A DNA stretch of 64,000 bases from Symsagittifera roscoffensis (GCF_963678635.1 NC_087064.1:25586189-25650188); one strand, 5' to 3'. Shown: positions 48,201 to 56,481, counted from the stretch's first letter. The notes: a model not told the origin generated them from the letters alone. Made by a program: numbers and translations.

Positions 48201-49841
48201 CATCGCGTCACTGCTAAAGCCCAAATTGTCAACTATTTTGACCGGCGGTACTCTGTCTGCAACTTTTGGTTGGTAGTCGCTTTGAGCTTGACTCATCGTT
48301 AACATGCCTCCAGATCCTGTACACAAGTTGTCTCTGACAACTACTGGTGCAACAGCATCGGCGACTTTTGGTGCAAAATCTTGCTGGTTTGTAGTATAGC
48401 GTTCCATTTGGGCAGAAATGAATCCCAAGTTGTCTTGGATTTTCACCGGTGCGACTCGGTCAGCCAAATTTGTTTGATAGTCAGATTGACTTAAGGTGGT
48501 GTTTTTCATCGAGTCACTGCTAAAGCCTAAATTGTCAACTATTTTGACCGGCGGTACTCTGTCTGCAACTTTTGGTTGGTAGTCGCTTTGAGCTTGACTC
48601 ATCGTTGACATGCCTCCAGATCCTGTACACAAGTTGTCTCTAATAACTACTGGTACATTAGCATCGGCGACTTTCGGTGCAAAATCTTTCTGGTTTGTAG
48701 TAAAGCGTTCCTTTTGTGCAGAACTGAATCCCAAGTTGTCTTGATTTTTCACCGGTGCGACTCGGTCAGCCACTTTTGGCTGATAGTCAGATTGACTTAA
48801 GGTGGCGTTGTTCATCGCGTCACTGCTAAAGCCCAAATTGTCAACTATTTTGACCGGCGGTACTCTGTCTGCAACTTTTGGTTGGTAGTCGCTTTGAGCT
48901 TGACTCATCGTTGACATTCCTCCAGATCCTGTACACAAGTTGTCTCTGATAACTACTGGTGCAACAGCATCGGCGACTTTCGGTGCAAAATCTTGCTTGT
49001 TTTTAGTAAAGCGTTCCATTTGGGCAGAACTGATTTCGAAATTATCTTGGATTTTCACCGGTGCGACCCGGTCAGCTACTTTTGGCTGGTAGTTAAATTG
49101 ACCTAATCTAGCGTCGTTCCCGCTAAACCTCAATTTGTCACTCATGTTGACTGTTGCTACCTTTGATTGATGACCGTTAGGAGACTGAGTCTTCGTTGAA
49201 ATGGTGTCGATGAGCGGGAAACAAGACCGAGGATGTTTTTTAGCAATAGCTCTGTCATCCTTCAATATTGATTCTGTCTGGCTTGTAGCTGGAGCCTCTC
49301 TAGATCTGTGTATCAGTTGGTTGTTCTTTTTTACAGAATCAGTAATTGCTTTTTTCATTTCGTTTTCCGCTTCTCTTTTGTAGTCTAGCTTCTTATTAGG
49401 CAGCTGGTTGTTGTTGAGCTGCTTGACCTGGGACATCTCGACCATTATTACAGGAGCTTTTTGTGTCTCAGCTGATGTTTGGTAGAACGAAAATGGCTTA
49501 GTTTTTTGGTTTTGCATTGTTTTCGCCTGAAAATTCGAGGCATTTGGGGTTTCACTTTTTGACACTCGATAAGTTGCCTGGTTGAGATGATCTTTTTCCA
49601 AATTCTTCGAATTGTCGCCCTGAAAGTTTAGTTTGGTCGCATCTCCAAGTGCAGCCGGGGTCGTTCTTTGAACTTTATGCAGAGGTTCCCCTCTTGAAAA
49701 TGGAGGAATGAAGTTGTTTGATCTGCTTTTTGATATGCTGATTTTGTCCTGATATGCAACTGTGCTGCGTTTGCACGGCTTGAACATGGTCTGATAGTCT
49801 GAGCCGCTCTGTGAGATACCGAGGTTACGTAATGTCTTCAT
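36264..49841 (-). CDS. giant tandem-repeat protein, 4525 aa
   Basis: This is a single open frame with no break over 13.6 kb. The N-terminal 240 residues are basic, Ser/Lys/Asn/Gln-rich and contain degenerate modules (NNFIPPF). The core is 40 units of 102 residues, each made of three 34-residue modules starting SDYQPKVADR, QDFAPKVADA and SDYQPKVADR and centred on KIQDNLGFSS, VIRDNLCTGSGG and KIVDNLGFSS. The last 190 residues hold degenerate modules (VDSLGFTGKMDFSGS) and a Cys/Ser/Lys tail. No signal peptide or membrane helix is visible. The Tyr-x-Pro-Lys...Asp-Asn-Leu pattern recalls MAP6/SAXO-type microtubule-binding repeats of cilia and sperm, which would make it an axonemal or cytoskeletal protein; that family call is tentative. 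The ATG chosen is the first in frame. The end contains CAG|GTCAGT, so a further exon is possible. Confidence 0.8.
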   Translation of the reverse strand: MKTLRNLGISQSGSDYQTMFKPCKRSTVAYQDKISISKSRSNNFIPPFSRGEPLHKVQRTTPAALGDATKLNFQGDNSKNLEKDHLNQATYRVSKSETPNASNFQAKTMQNQKTKPFSFYQTSAETQKAPVIMVEMSQVKQLNNNQLPNKKLDYKREAENEMKKAITDSVKKNNQLIHRSREAPATSQTESILKDDRAIAKKHPRSCFPLIDTISTKTQSPNGHQSKVATVNMSDKLRFSGNDARLGQFNYQPKVADRVAPVKIQDNFEISSAQMERFTKNKQDFAPKVADAVAPVVIRDNLCTGSGGMSTMSQAQSDYQPKVADRVPPVKIVDNLGFSSDAMNNATLSQSDYQPKVADRVAPVKNQDNLGFSSAQKERFTTNQKDFAPKVADANVPVVIRDNLCTGSGGMSTMSQAQSDYQPKVADRVPPVKIVDNLGFSSDSMKNTTLSQSDYQTNLADRVAPVKIQDNLGFISAQMERYTTNQQDFAPKVADAVAPVVVRDNLCTGSGGMLTMSQAQSDYQPKVADRVPPVKIVDNLGFSSDAMNNATLSQSDYQPKVADRVAPVKIQDNLGCSSAQMERYTTNQQDFAPKVADAVAPVVIKDNLCTGSGGMSAMSQAQSDYQPKFADRVPPVKIIDNLGFSSDSMNNATLSQSDYQPKVADRVAPVKIQDNLGISSAQMERFTTNQQDFAPKVADAVAPVVIRDNLCTGSGGMSTMSQAQSDYRPKVADRVPPVKIVDNLGFSSDSMNNATLSQSDYQPKVADRVAPVKIQDNLGFSSAQMERFTTNQQDFAPKVADAVAPVVIRDNLCTGSGGMSTMSQAQSDYQPKVADRVPPVKVVDNLGFSSDSMNNATLSQSDYQPKVADRVAPVKIQDNLGFSSAQMEHFTTNQQDFAPKVADAVAPVVIRDNLCTGSGGMSTMSQAQSDYQPKVADRVPPVKIVDNLGFSSDSMNNATLSQSDYQPKVADRVAPVKIQDNLGFSSAQMERYTTNQQDFAPKVADAVAPVVIRDNLCTGSGGMSTMSQAQSDYQPKVADRVPPVKIVDNLGFSSDSMNNVTLSQSDYQPKVADRVAPVKIQDNLGFSSAQMERYTTNQQDFAPKVADAVAPVVIRDNLCTGSGGMSTMSQAQSDYQPKVADKVPPVKIVDNLGFSSDSMNNVTLSQSDYQPKVADRVAPVKIQDNLGFSSAQMERFTTNQQDFAPKVADAVAPVVIRDNLCTGSGGMSTMSQAQSDYQPKVADRVPPVKIVDNLGFSSDSMNNATLSQSDYQPKVADRVAPVKIQDNLGFSSAQMECFTTNQQDFAPKVADAVAPVVIRDNLCTGSGGMSTMSQAQSDYQPKVADRVPPVKIVDNLGFSSDSMINATLSQSDYQPKVADRVAPVKIQDNLGFSSAQMERFTTNQQDFAPKVADAVAPVVIRDNLCTGSGDMSTMSQAQSDYQPKVADRVPPVKIVDNLGFSSDSMNNATLSQSDYQPKVADRVAPVKIQDNLGFSSAQMERFTTNQQDFAPKVADAVAPVIIRDNLCTGSGGMSTMSQSQSDYQPKVADRVAPVKIVDNLGFSTDSMNNATLCQSDYQPKVADRVAPVKIQDNLGFSSAQMERFTTNQQDFAPKVADAVAPVVIRDNLCTGSGGMSTMSQAQSDYQPKVADRVPPVKIVDNLGFSSDSMNNATLSQSDYQPKLADRVAPVKIQDNLGFSSAQMERFTTNQQDFAPKVADAVAPVVIRDNLCTGSGGMSTMSQAQSDYQPKVADRVMPVKIVDNLGFSSDSMNNATLSQSDYQPKVADRVAPVKIQDNLGFSSAQMERFTTNQQNFAPKVADAVAPVVIRDNLCTGSGGMSTMSQAQSDYQPKVADRVPPVKIVDNLGFSSDSMNNATLSQSDYQPKVADRVAPVKIQDNLGFSSAQMERFTTNQQDFATKVADAVAPVVIRDNLCTGSGGMSTMSQAQSDYQPKVADRVAPVKIVDNLGFSSDSMNNATLSQSDYQPKVADRVAPVKIQDNLGFSSAQMERFTTNQQDFAPKVADAVAPVVIRDNLCTGSGGMSTMSQAQSDYQPKVADRVMPVKIVDNLGFSSDSMNNATLSQSDYQPKVADRVATVKIQDNLGFSSAQMERFTTNQQDFAPKVADAVAPVVIRDNLCTGSGGMSTMSQAQSDYQPKVADRVPPVKVVDNLGFSSDSMNNATLSQSDYQPKVADRVAPVKIQDNLGFSSAQMEHFTTNQQDFAPKVADAVAPVVIRDNLCTGSGGMSTMSQAQSDYQPKVADRVPPVKIVDNLGFSSDSMNNATLSQSDYQPKVADRVAPVKIQDNLGFSSAQMERFTTNQQDFAPKVADAVAPVVIRDNLCTGSGGMSTMSQAQSDYQPKVADRVPPVKIVDNLGFSSDSMNNATLSQSDYQPKLADRVAPVKIQDNLGFSSAQMERFTTNQQDFAPKVADAVAPVVIRDNLCTGSGGMSTMSQAQSDYQPKVADRVPPVKIVDNLGFSSDSMNNATLSQSDYQPKVADRVAPVKIQDNLGFSSAQMERFTTNQQDFAPKFADAVAPVVIRDNLCTGSGGMSTMSQAQSDYQPKVADRVMPVKIVDNLGFSSDSMNNATLSQSDYQPKVADRVAPVKIQDNLGFSSAQMERFTTNQQDFAPKVADAVAPVVIRDNLCTGSGGMSTMSQAQSDYQPKVADRVPPVKIVDNLGFSSDSMNNATLSQSDYQPKVADRVAPVKIQDNLGFSSAQMERFTTNQQDFAPKVADAVAPVVIRDNLCTGSGGMSTMSQAQSDYQPKVADRVAPVKIVDNLGFSSDSMNNATLSQSDYQPKVADRVAPVKIQDNLGFSSAQMERFTTNQQDFAPKVADAVAPVVIRDNLCTGSGGMSTMSQAQSDYQPKVADRVMPVKIVDNLGFSSDSMNNATLSQSDYQPKVADRVAPVKIQDNLGFSSAQMERFTTNQQDFAPKVADAVAPVVIRDNLCTGSGGMSTMSQAQSDYQPKVADRVPPVKIVDNLGFSSDSMNNATLSQSDYQPKVADRVAPVKIQDNLGFSSAQMERFTTNQQDFAPKVADAVAPVVIRDNLCTGSGGMSTMSQAQSDYQPKVADRVAPVKIVDNLGFSSDSMNNATLSQSDYQPKVADRVAPVKIQDNLGFSSAQMERYTTNQQDFAPKVADAVAPVVIRDNLCTGSGGMSTMSQAQSDYQPKVADRVPPVKIVDNLGFSSDSMNNASLSQSDYQPKVADRVAPVKIQDNLGFSSAQMERFTTNQQDFAPKVADAVAPVVIRDNLCTGSGGMSMMSQAQSDYQPKVADRVPPVKIVDNLGFSSDSMNNATLSQSDYQPKLADRVAPVKIQDNLGFNSAQMERFTTNQQDFAPKVADAVAPVVIRDNLCTGSGGMSTMSQAQSDYQPKVADRVAPVKIIDNLGFSSHSMNNATLSQSDYQPKVADRVASVKIQDNLGFSSAQMERFTTNQQDFAPKVADAVAPVVIRDNLCTGSGGMSTMSQAQSDYQPKVADRVPPVKIVDNLGFSSDSMKNATLSQSDYQPKVADRVAPVKIQDNLGFSSAQMERFTTNQQDFAPKVADAVAPVVIRDNLCTGSGGMSTMSQAQSDYQLKVADRVAPVKIIDNLGFSSHSMNNATLSQSDYQPKVADRVAPVKIQDNLGFSSAQMERFTTNQQDFAPKVADAVAPVVIRDNLCTGSGGMSTMSQAQSDYQPKVADRVPPVKIVDNLGFSSDSMNKATLRQSDYQPKVADRVAPVKIQDNLGFSSAQMERFTTNQQDFAPKVADAVAPVVIRDNLCTGSGGMSTMSQAQSDYQPKVADRVPPVKIVDNLGFSSDSMNNATLSQSDYQPKVADRVAPVKIQDNLGFSSAQMERFTTNQQDFAPKVADAVAPVVIRDNLCTGSGGMSTMSQAQSDYQPKVADRVAPVKIVDNLGFSSDSMNNATLSQSDYQPKVADRVAPVKVQDNLGFSSAQMERFTTNQQDFAPKVADVVASIVIRDNLCTGSGGMSTMSQAQSDYQPKVADRVAPVKIVDNLGFSSDSMNNATLSQSDYQPKVADRVAPVKIQDNLGFSSAQMERFTTNQQDFAPKIADAVAPVVIRDNLCTGSGGMSTMSQAQRDYQPKVADRVAPVKIVDNLGFSCDSMNNATLSQSDYQPKVADRVAPVKIQDNLGFSSAQMERFTTNQQDFAPKVADAVAPVVIRDNLCTGSGGMSTMSQAQSDYQPKVADRVAPVKIINNLGFSSHSMNNATLSQSDYQPKVADRVAPVKIQDNLGFSSAQMERFTTNQQDFAPKVADAVAPVVIRDNLCTGSGGMSTMSQAQSDYQPKVASKVAPIKMRDNLGFSSSHTCDDASSSTNQQYFLSKRAINFGPVVYRDNLCTGTGLMLSHSQSRSDYQPKIGKRAVSVRMVDSLGFTGKMDFSGSTHRSSYQNKVGTSACPSRASDNLGLYGTHQPSFKANVNSKRSSPMLSTPTDPYCNSAALKAVHEKVKFAMTCNSSPVLTERVGILSQKCSPAVGRNTGVKICGDVKSRSCSRETAAKGGPKPYSSAGQF
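36930..49130 (-). repeat. 40-copy 306-bp coding minisatellite
   Basis: The sequence GTTGTCTCTGATAACT starts at 37005 in the first unit (plus-strand order), and its counterpart starts at 48939 in the last. The difference, 11934, is exactly 39 times 306, so the array carries no net indel. Units differ by few bases. The array edges are approximate, because flanking modules degrade gradually. Confidence 0.93.
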
Positions 49842-49888
49842 TACATCCTTTTCTATTTCTTTCTCATGGTCTGGGCCAACTTCGTCGC
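49842..49888 (-). promoter_or_regulatory. 5' leader of the giant gene, possible splice acceptor
   Basis: On the minus strand GTTTCAG|GCGACG ends an intron-like boundary at 49889/49888, 47 bases before the ATG. It could accept a 5' untranslated exon or a spliced leader. A four-codon upstream ORF (ATG at 49867-49865, then AGA AAG AAA TAG) lies between. Confidence 0.35.
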
Positions 49889-51012
49889 CTGAAACGACCC
49901 TTGTCTATCAAGGCAGGTTATCTTGCAACATTTTTCAGGAACTTTGCAAAATTCCATAAAAGACTATGCATATCTTGAGAAGTTTCATGAAAAATTAAAA
50001 CATTCAATTATGCTTGTCCCAATAACTTGAGTAAAATAAAAAAAACGTCTCTGATGCTGCCAGGTGCAACACGTTTTTCCAGTTGAAAGCCAGATCAATT
50101 TGAATAATCTAAGATCAAATTTAGACAATGATAGCCGGTTGCTGAGCAAGTAGCCCGTAATATTTCGACCATATTCGAAAAACTTTTTTTATTTGACAGG
50201 CACTGGAAAATAGGCAAATTGGACAACAGTTTTTCAATGAAAAATGACAAAAATAAAACTCAAAAAAATTTCAATTTCTTCATTGTTTTGTTTTGTAGAG
50301 TTTTTTAAATTCCCAAATTGGTGGTCAAGAAAACTTTCTCAAACTAATTCTAAGGGAGCAGAACAAAATGTTTAGCGCTTGTAAAAAAAGTTTCAAGGCT
50401 TAAAAAAAATAAAACCAGTTTTTCTCGGCATTGGGACAATTATTTAAAAATTTTTAAATTCAATCGAATCAAGGCTGAGAGAGATTTGACATATATGATA
50501 TATCATTCGACCCAGTCCACTAATTATTTAAAGTACCTGATTTTGCGTGGAAAAAAAACAACCGAAATCAAATTTCCTCCCCATTTTCAAAAGTCAGCAC
50601 AAAAATGTGCTAAACTGAGACATCAGAGCGCACGAAATTTCAAGCGAACAACCGGTTGACCTCGAGAAGAAAAAAAGATAAAAATTTGAATTGAATTTGT
50701 CATGAAATCAATTTTTTTGCGAACTCTGTTTCTGGCCAAAAACTTCCGTTTAAAAAAATCCCAAAAAACGACATTGAAGAAAAAAATTGATTATTAAGAA
50801 CCCTGAGGTCAACTTGATTAAATAAAATTGAGCCGAAATCTATTTGAACTTTTTCCGATTGACCTTATTTTATTTAATAAATAATTCTAATGATTTTTGA
50901 TATCAAAATTACGTTTATTTTCAAAAAAATACTTATTTGACGGATTATTAGTCTTAGATGTGGAAAAATCGGATGTTTTAGTGGCAACAGCTGTCAGCTC
51001 CACTCCTGATCC
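49889..51012. other. intergenic, AT-rich
   Basis: I see no gene. It should contain the promoter of the minus-strand giant gene, but no core element can be named with confidence. Confidence 0.5.
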
Positions 51013-51446
51013 GTGAGTAACACAGGGGACAATAAGGTGAGCGAGTTACAAAAAGAAATTGATGGGCTTAAAACGATTTCGGGTGATCTACACTTACGTA
51101 TTCAAGAGTTGGAAAAAAATCAACCGGACATGCAGGAACAACTGCGTGCTCAGGAAAGATACTCAAAAAAAGATAGTATTATAGTTGTGAATCCTCCTTA
51201 CGATGCGCGCAATAAAAAGACGTAACAATGGAAACCCTAAAATTTTTCGGAAGCTTTTTGGGTATACCAATCAATTATGAAGAGATGAAAGCTTGCCATG
51301 GCCTGCCTGATGATACAAGTGTTTTCCTTCTCTGCGTAATATGTAAATGCAATACCTATGAGGACAAAACGCAAGTCTGGAAAAACAGAACGGCTCTTAG
51401 AAAAAAGATCAACCCAACAAACCAAAAACTCATTGTTTTGAATTAA
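51013..51446 (+). pseudogene. LINE ORF1 fragment
   Basis: This is the nucleic-acid-binding protein of a LINE. The first open piece (51013-51225) has a heptad pattern (VSELQKEIDGLK, IQELEKNQPDM) typical of an ORF1 coiled coil, followed by LRAQERYSKKDSIIV, where other LINEs have RR-x-N-hydrophobic. The second piece (51228-51446), in another frame, continues with LPDDTSVFLLCVICKC and KNRTALRKK, as in the RRM-like part. The C-terminal third is missing or too decayed to read. Confidence 0.65.
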
Positions 51447-52018
51447 ACATTGTCAAAACTGACGCCGAAATCAAGGTAACTGATGTTGGCATGGGGTTGG
51501 AAATGGTGACCAACAATTGCATTGTGTCAGCTGCAGTTAGTAGTGAAAATGGAACGTGAAACTACCTAAAAGGAACTAGCTTGGACGATCTCAAAAAATT
51601 GTAACCAAATGCGATCAAACAAAAATTGTCGAGGTTAACAACAGCAGCTGAGGTGCAAATTATAGAGTCTCACATGAGGAAAAAACTATATATGAGCAAA
51701 AAATTGACTCTTAAACTCCAAAACAGTTACACAAACAAAAACTATTTGATGAGCACTTCATACTTTGGGTTATAATAAAACAAAATAAAAATACATAATG
51801 AGTCGATACTAAAGCGCCGTGCAACTCTGCACGGATTAAACTATGATATAATAATTCTACTATTGCTTTTCTTTTTCCCTTTGAACTCTTGACTGGACTT
51901 TGTTGGATTCCCCCCCCCCCCCCATTTTTCACAACTTGGTTTGAAAGTTCAACTTTTTGAAAATTTTAGGGTTTCCATTGTTACGTCTTTTTATTGCGCG
52001 CATCGTAAAGAGGATTCA
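51189..52018. repeat. inverted duplication of a LINE ORF1 segment
   Basis: About 58 bases at 51195-51252 recur reversed at 51961-52018 with one mismatch (shared core TTACGTCTTTTTATTGCGCG). The two copies are about 700 bases apart. Confidence 0.75.
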
Positions 52019-52505
52019 ATTTATGTCAGAAACAACTTAAGCCAAAAAGATTTCAATGTTTCTTATTTTCAGTCAAAACATATTTCAGATTGAATTCAGA
52101 CTGTCAGTTCTGTTTGCCCTGCTTGTGATAACGCGAGCGCTTCAGGTTGGTTGTGATAATGTGACCTCTAAGCTTGGAAAGGGGCTAACGGAGTGGTTAT
52201 TCGAGTGAACTTTTGTGCGCTCTGTGATAGCGCGGATTAAACACAAAAAAACTTTTGTTTTTTTACTTGAACTTAACTTTTACCTGAGTTCGTTTTCAAT
52301 TTTTTTGTAATACCGCTACAGCGAAGGAGTGCAATTGAAAACACAACAAATTAAAAAACTTCGTTTTTTTCTGAAACAGCAAATTTAAGGATTCTGTTTA
52401 CACACAAGGACAGCGTTTAACACATAGGGACATAGAAGAAAAAAATTCCAGGCCAACTCAGAGACATTCAGAGAAGTATCTCATGAAAACCAGAGAATTT
52501 TTTCG
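51447..52505 (+). other. non-coding LINE interior, poly-C run
   Basis: No readable gene. It contains a poly-C run near 51910-51924 and the reversed ORF1 segment. The part before 51600 may be the decayed end of ORF1 (VTNNCIVSAAVSSENG). Confidence 0.4.
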
Positions 52506-52712
52506 CTAAATATTAGATTGTTACCAAAAAATATATACGACTTTCAAGTTAGCCTAACTCAACTAAACTATTTGCCTAGCGTTATATGTTGCACCGAAAC
52601 CTGGCTTTCACCAAACCAGAACTTTAATATTCCTAACATTATTGAGTATGAACCCCTCATTGAAAAATCTCGCAAGCGTAGGGGAGGAATAGTATGCTTA
52701 CATTTAAAATGA
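52506..52712 (+). pseudogene. LINE endonuclease fragment
   Basis: This is the N-terminus of ORF2, the AP-like endonuclease that nicks the target. It reads SLNIRLLPKN, then LPSVICCTETWLSPNQNF with the Glu of the catalytic TETWL motif, then KRRGGIVCL. The frame breaks after that (a base change near 52690). The rest of the domain, including the His of the SDH motif, is not readable. Confidence 0.75.
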
Positions 52713-53691
52713 GAAATAAATTAGGAAAAAATGAAAAGAACAAGCAAAAACAACATTCAATTAGTAAGCATCGAATTTACCAACGAAAAAAAAACGAAAT
52801 TAGAACGGTTGTTTATGTTCCTCCTAGCGCGGTAAGAACTCAGATCCTCCTGGTACTACAAAATGTTTCGGATGGTATTTTAGTAGCGCCATCTACACAA
52901 TTTTTTTTGTTGTGACTTTAACATTAAAATTTTAAGATAAAGCGAAAGAAATTTTGAACTGATAAGCTTACTAAATGGAAACTATTTTTTCCTACAAAAA
53001 CGAAAACAAGCAACCAGAGAAACTGAAACCATTAAGACGTGTTTAGATCTGTTTTTTTTTCAATGTAAAACAAAGTCAGTAATCATCTGCAAAACATATC
53101 TAACTGATCTTCATGGGGTGATTTTAATCGCAACATCAAACATATGCAAAAATGAACCTTTTATTTAATCTGATATAAAACAGAATCATTTTACCAGAAA
53201 ATATCACTTAGAAAAACCTCGAAGCACTGGGTAGATTAAAAATGATAAATGCAGCATTGAAAAAAAAACAATTTGAGAAATCTTTTTTTAAAAACTGGAA
53301 ACACAGGAACCAGAAGTAAGTTTGATTCTTAAAGCAAATTGTTTCGTAAGACGCTGAGTCAGAAAAAAGAGCATTTTGTCAAAGCAAATTAATATCGAAA
53401 TCCAAAAATAACAGCAGAGAATTTTTCCCTCTGTATAAACGATTCGAAACGTGCTATGAAAAATAACGAAAAAGAAGAAAAACCATAAATGTTGATGAGT
53501 TAAACAGCTTTTTTGCAAATGTTGGAGAGAAACTGGCCCGGAATCTCAATACTTTAAGAGAATTAAGAAACAGAAAGCAAATTTACTCAAAGTTTTAGCA
53601 GACATAATGCAAAGTGAAATGTCAAATATAATCAAATCGCTGAGTTTAGTTTAGAAACATATGGACTTAATTACTATTACTTGAAAAAGGT
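52713..53691 (+). other. decayed endonuclease-RT region
   Basis: This is presumably the remainder of the endonuclease and the RT N-terminus. Short phrases such as VVYVPPSAV (near 52808) fit an endonuclease, but no continuous frame remains. Confidence 0.4.
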
Positions 53692-54350
53692 TTGTCCAGT
53701 TTTGCTCTCAATTTTGACAAAATTGTTACAAAAATGTTTGGTAGACAACTTTCTCCGGATAGTTTCAAAAATGATAAAGTTAAACCTCTCTTCAAAAAAA
53801 GCAATGATCTAGACAAATCAAATTTCAGGCCAGTTTCTATTTTACCATTTTCCGGTAAAATTTTTGAGCAGGTCATTTATAACAGAATGAACCAATATCT
53901 CACCAAGTATCAACTATCACACAATTGCCAGTTTAGATTCAGACAAAAAAGGAAAACAATTGATTCTGTGGTAACTATAATAGACGAAGTGCGTCAAGAT
54001 TGGAACTGTGAGACCACGAACCCACAGTGCGCATTCATTGACATTAAAAAACTTTTAATACAGTTGAGAAATACCACACTATTTTACTTGAGAAATATGA
54101 CTGATATGGTTTTCAGGGACCTGTTTTGGAACTTCTGAAATCCTATTTTAGAAACACCAACAACAGTACGTTGCCACTAAAACCAAACAATCTCGAAATA
54201 AAAAAGTGAACCTTGGAGTACACAGGGATGCATATTAGGCCCGATTCTTTTTTTAATTCATAAAAATGATATGTCACTAATTGAAAATAGCGAAAACAAT
54301 CTGATTTTATATGCAAACGAAACTGTCTTTTTAAAAAGCTAGAAACAGTG
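53692..54350 (+). pseudogene. LINE reverse transcriptase fragment
   Basis: This is the fingers and palm of a LINE RT. The motifs are PDSFKNDKVKPLFKK, NFRPVSILPFSGKIFE, then CQFRFRQKRKTIDSVV and QCAFIDIKK, with the first catalytic Asp. After a frame break near 54100 come ILGPILFLI and NDM, and LYANET in place of the YADDT active site. The second and third catalytic Asp are therefore altered, so the copy is dead. Confidence 0.82.
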
Positions 54351-54420
54351 AGTTAACCAGTAGACAAAGATCTTTAGATAAAGATCAACTACTGAAAGCA
54401 TACACCGCTAATGGGAAACC

Positions 54421-56396
54421 TATTTTACAGTACAGGGTATTGGCAAATCTAATTAGACAAATCTAAATTAGAAACAATTGAACTTAAAATCAAACGACTT
54501 AAGAAAATTATTTAATTTAAGAGAAGAATGAGAGCATTAAAAAAAAGACAAAAACGAAGAATAAACTTCGTAGAGGAATGATATATCTATGAAAAGTTAA
54601 AGTTACTATGTAAGGTTTTGAGAAAAGAGTGCATATCGGCCATATTCCAGGAAACTGTAACTGAGAAAAATGTGAAAACCATTTTGAATAAGAGAGTTTC
54701 AGCTAGGCAGATACCTGTGCATTCAAAGAGTAATCGAAAAATTTCGATAAATGTTAGAAATACAAAACTTTTCTACTTTGTTCTAAAATACTACTCAGAT
54801 TTTGCAACCTGGATTCAACGCTGAAAAAAATATCAATTACAAATCTTCAATCATGACTTTTTGGACCATTTTATTCTAGGAAATTATCAACTGATTAAAC
54901 TCGTTTTTGATTGAAAATAGTATTTAAAAATAATTTTGCAGTCAAGGGTATGTATACTGCTGAAATTTCCTCTTTTTTGGTCAAATTTTTTTTCACTGAA
55001 TCATTTTTATTGATTAATTGATTAGTTATCGAATTTACGAACCAACAGAAGTCATAACGGGAACAGAATCGCCTGAAAACGGGCTGCAAAATTCCACGGC
55101 GGTCTCGCAATGAGATTTCATTTGCTTGAAAAATTTATAAAAATTTACAGTGAATGAAATCTACCTTCCAAATAATTCATTATATTTTTATACACACAAA
55201 ACGTGCTGAGAAAGACTCACTACAATCTGAAAACCAAGAAGAAAGACAACAAAAATCATCGTGAAAACGGCTAAAAGACAGTTGGAAAATGTCAATGAAT
55301 TAGGGAAGCTTTAAAAAGGACTGAAATATTCAGTTTAAAAAAGCAAATCACGTTTAAGCTCTTCGAACTCCAAGATCTTTTGCTATTGGCAACTTTTGGA
55401 CTAAAGTAATCGATTAGAAAAACAGAGGAGGCAGGTATTTTTCCGCTGGTTAGTTTAAAAATTAAAAACCATTGAAACAAGAAGTCATTGACTTTTTTCG
55501 CTTGATTTCCACTTTCTCAATTTGAGAGCGTAAATTGCCTTCCATTTGGCAATTGAATTTGAACTGAAAAATTTGGCGTATTTTATAAAAGCAAAACAAT
55601 AAAAAGCTGAAATTATAAAGAATCGAAGTTGGTAAATTCCGACCAGTTGACGTAAAAAACATAAATCTCCTGTGTTAAAAATAGCATAGTTTACGAAGCG
55701 GTAACCAAACCGAAAGATGCTACGCAAACGCCTGTTGGGCCCAAAAAAGAAAAAAAAACATTTTAAAAAAATTTTTGAAACTCGAATGCGGAGCGAATTT
55801 GAAGTTTTGGTCGTGTTATACTATGGGCCAAACATATTTCCTTTAGTCTAATAGGGCACATATTATTTCGGCTCCTCAACGCTCTTAAGTTTAATGTAGT
55901 TAAATTGTAATCTACTTTTGAATGCTAGCTGGAATTTATGTCATTTCAACTATATGTCGTTATATACATACCCAAAAAGTTAGTCAAAAAATATCTCACC
56001 CAAAATTATACAAAAGCACTATTATACTAAAAACAAAAAATACGTAACAAAAAATCAACAAAACTTTAGAAAATGGCTTCAACTAAAACCAGCAACATAA
56101 ACATTAACAAACCCTCGTCATTTCAATTAACCTGCATTACCGCTAACACTGAACATTAGAGTGTTTGACTCAGCGACTTTGTTCTATTAGTTTTTACAGA
56201 AAAAAAAACGAGTACGCTGTACGCGATTTGAATAATACTAGCTAATAGCAAGTTTAAAATCATCGACTATATTGAAAAGTACATCGCAGAGGAAAAATTA
56301 TTAAGCTCTTAGCGTCTAATCGCTAGCGCGTCCCTGATTAAGACCAGCATGAAGTTTTTTTTTTAAATTTTTTAGTCGCAATTTTTCTGACTCTAT
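54421..56396. other. non-coding AT-rich stretch
   Basis: I find no supported gene, RNA or repeat. Open frames here are short, have no homology that I recognise and carry homopolymer-rich composition. Confidence 0.5.
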
Positions 56397-56397
56397 G

Positions 56398-56453
56398 TTT
56401 CCCAACAATAACACAATTTTTCACATTAAAAAATTGTGTTATTTTTGGGAAAT
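56398..56453. repeat. long perfect-like hairpin
   Basis: TTTCCCAACAATAACACAAT and the reversed equivalent (ATTGTGTTATTTTTGGGAAA) form arms of about 24 bases with one mismatch and a loop of about 6 bases. It could be a small foldback element or the tip of a MITE. Confidence 0.7.
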
Positions 56454-56481
56454 ATTATGTCAGACTTCAGGGTCTCGTAAA

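Larger units (their letters stand above)
51013..54420 (+). mobile_element. decayed non-LTR retrotransposon (LINE)
   Basis: Pieces appear in the expected order: ORF1-like coiled coil and RRM-like part, then AP-type endonuclease, then reverse transcriptase. Many frameshifts and deletions separate them. The endonuclease and RT sequence types fit the jockey/CR1 group, but the clade is not certain. Neither a clear 5' end nor a 3' tail is seen. Confidence 0.75.

Noticed and set aside
36930-49130. CRISPR-like array
   Set aside because: The repeats are 306 bp, coding and without unique spacers; the context is animal DNA.
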